Position numbers and translations under genes: made by a program
NCBI GenBank assembly: GCA_022837595.1
Contig: JALHFX010000003.1
Span: forward strand, 1,443-26,250
Length of the DNA stretch: 24,808 bases
Direction: 5' to 3'
From: Propionibacterium sp.
GTDB taxonomy: Bacteria; Actinomycetota; Actinomycetes; Propionibacteriales; Propionibacteriaceae
The notes under the pieces: generated by a model
Told to the model about the DNA's origin: nothing
The model's database searches: none
Seen by the model: the letters and a program-made list of their open reading frames with translations, nothing else
Part shown: piece by piece, positions 23,660 to 24,808 of the stretch
Layout of the letters: every line of letters begins with the position of its first letter
Numbering within the stretch: position 1 is the first letter of the stretch

Positions 23660-24517
23660 GTGCATGGTTCAACCGAAGTAACAAGGAGACACTCTCGCCT
23701 CGAAACGCTCTTCCTTTATCTGATTCCAATTCTCTCGCTCGGGATTTCGGCACTTTTCTTCATCGATCCTTACCTCGCCGATGATCTGGCGCAGGAGGAT
23801 TACATAGTCGAGAATGTCACGGCGGCTGCCGCGCTTATAGCAGCAGCGCTCGTGATGCTTGCCGCGTTCACCCCGTCGCTTCGCGGAGATAGGCTGACAT
23901 TCGTTACAGCCCTTGCCGTTGGCCTTGGTTTCTTCATCATTGCCGGCGAGGAGATCTCATGGGGCCAGCGCATATTCAATAGAGAATCAAACGAGTTCTT
24001 CCTGGAGCATAATATTCAGGGTGAAACCAACTTCCACAATCTGCACACCCATCTATTCATGGCGGTGTTCCACGTTGGGTTATTTGTCATACTTATCGTG
24101 GCCCCGATTTTCAAAGACGCCACGGCGAAGCTTTTGGAGCGTCTCCGTTTAGGCAAATTGATGGTATTTCTTCCCCGCCAATGGCTCGCGGTTGTTTACG
24201 CCAGCTCAATAGGGTTCGTCACACTCGATCCGACTTATTTACATTACTGGGTCATTATCCTCATCACGATTCCTGCCCTAGGTTATCTGTTCAAGCGGTC
24301 AGCAAGAACAGACGTATTGCGTGTACCGATTATGCTTACCATCGTCGCCATCTTCGCAGCAATCGCCGCGACTACCCTGATCAACTACGAGGCGTTAGGT
24401 ATACGCCCGTGGTTCTACTCCGAATGGCGGGAAATGATCACCTGTATCACGCTTGCGCTCTACGGCGCGGACCTTTGGTTACAGGCACGGCCAGTCTCCA
24501 CCCCTCGAGGAGTGTAA
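23660..24517 (+). CDS. Multi-spanning membrane protein with GEEISWGQR motif, function unknown
   Basis: The product is about 285 residues with six or more hydrophobic segments. A conserved-looking loop reads GEEISWGQRIF (residues 96-106), then FFLEHNIQGETNFHNLHTH. I have seen GEEISWGQR and QGE-x-N-x-HNL in uncharacterised bacterial membrane proteins but know no function. The acidic, Trp and His residues at the membrane edge suggest a catalytic or metal site; that is inference. G+C is about 49% over 23941-24300 by hand count, against about 60% in neighbours, and several TTA, ATA and AGA codons occur. This suggests later arrival by transfer. The start is uncertain: GTG 23660, with TACGCT 8 bases before it, could be leaderless. 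A better AAGGAG at 23685-23690 has no start codon after it. The frame opens at 23585. Confidence 0.65.
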   Translation: MHGSTEVTRRHSRLETLFLYLIPILSLGISALFFIDPYLADDLAQEDYIVENVTAAAALIAAALVMLAAFTPSLRGDRLTFVTALAVGLGFFIIAGEEISWGQRIFNRESNEFFLEHNIQGETNFHNLHTHLFMAVFHVGLFVILIVAPIFKDATAKLLERLRLGKLMVFLPRQWLAVVYASSIGFVTLDPTYLHYWVIILITIPALGYLFKRSARTDVLRVPIMLTIVAIFAAIAATTLINYEALGIRPWFYSEWREMITCITLALYGADLWLQARPVSTPRGV

Positions 24518-24565
24518 AAATAGCCGCGTAACCATTCGATGCACAGGAATGCTTACGGACACGCA

Positions 24566-24606
24566 AAGGGTGTCATGGAGCCGGATAACGGCTCCATGAC
24601 ACCCTT
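24566..24606. terminator. Perfect 18-bp bidirectional terminator
   Basis: AAGGGTGTCATGGAGCCG (24566-24583) and its exact complement (24589-24606) flank the loop GATAA. A/T-rich bases adjoin both sides (AAATTT on the right, CAA on the left). It lies between the convergent membrane-protein and SLH genes and is the cleanest terminator in the window. Confidence 0.85.
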
Positions 24607-24618
24607 AAATTTCGTCGA

Positions 24619-24808
24619 TTAGGCAGTCGTCGACAGTTGCTGGTCTAGCCGGTACATGAACGCGGCCATCGCATCACGCGCTACTGGCTGTAGCGGACGA
24701 TAGGTATCGTCCGACCAACCCTTCGAGATACCCTTAGCATGCATCCACGCAATCTCCTTATAGAACTTGTCACCCGTGGAAACATCCGTGAACGGAGACG
24801 TCTCAGGC
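24619..24808 (-). CDS. SLH-domain surface protein, C-terminal end
   Basis: This is the last 63 codons of a minus-strand gene that enters from the right edge and stops at TAA 24619-24621. The residues form one S-layer homology domain: PFTDVSTGDKFYKEIAWM, then GISKGWSDDTYRPLQPVARD and AAFMYRLDQQLSTTA. The FTDV opening, the GI-x-x-GW middle and the YRP-x-x-PVARDAMAAFMYR end are the usual SLH signature. SLH domains bind pyruvylated wall polysaccharides and hold proteins on the cell surface. The N-terminal function is outside the window. A perfect hairpin terminator directly follows the stop. Confidence 0.9.
   Translation of the reverse strand, partial: PETSPFTDVSTGDKFYKEIAWMHAKGISKGWSDDTYRPLQPVARDAMAAFMYRLDQQLSTTA

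Overview
The window reads as an ordinary chromosomal stretch from a high-GC actinobacterium (about 60% G+C by eye). A WhiB-family regulator, a LytR-CpsA-Psr (LCP) protein, DivIVA-like coiled-coil proteins, a tRNA-adenosine-deaminase-associated acidic protein, GTG/TTG starts and several apparently leaderless genes all point that way. The long, E. coli-type argininosuccinate synthase and an SLH-domain protein make a member of the Propionibacteriaceae my best guess; this is inference from gene content, not a database match.

Layout. 1-1012: the start of a minus-strand acidic protein and, divergent to it, uracil phosphoribosyltransferase (upp). 1025-6878: five tightly packed minus-strand genes, read from 6878 downwards: two CNNM/CBS-domain membrane proteins (8-nt overlap), menB, and two alanine-rich coiled-coil proteins. 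7045-9263: aroE, a small membrane protein and a BtuF-like binding protein without a signal peptide. 9333-12343: tRNA-Arg(ACG), tRNA-Ser(GCT), an LCP-family protein, a membrane protein with a PH-like domain, and tRNA-Ser(TGA). 12402-16040: a quinone oxidoreductase, argG with an ARG-box-like palindrome upstream, and a convergent D-2-hydroxyacid dehydrogenase. 16267-19541: a sirtuin with a degenerate zinc site, a WhiB-like regulator behind a highly structured leader, then a membrane-anchored DsbA-like protein and CcdA, which together look like an extracytoplasmic thiol-disulfide module. 19582-22829: a HAD phosphatase, divergent malQ (amylomaltase) and a flavin-reductase-like protein. 22916-24808: a PepSY lipoprotein, a lower-GC multi-spanning membrane protein with a GEEISWGQR motif, a very strong bidirectional terminator, and the C-terminus of an SLH-domain surface protein.

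Most genes are housekeeping and do not form one pathway. Recurring themes are envelope and polar growth (LCP, coiled-coil pair, SLH protein), menaquinone and aromatic precursors (menB, aroE), and redox (WhiB, DsbA/CcdA, quinone oxidoreductase, flavin reductase).

The most unusual non-coding signal is at 17115-17159, upstream of the WhiB gene, where four consecutive segments can form three overlapping, mutually exclusive stems (1:2, 2:3, 3:4). This is the geometry of an attenuator or of a multi-site operator. Other structures worth checking are a 25-nt dispersed repeat (7902 and 22275) and a nested hairpin between argG and the dehydrogenase. I saw no CRISPR array, transposase, integrase or phage gene. 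No stretch over 300 bases lacks a gene or RNA gene.
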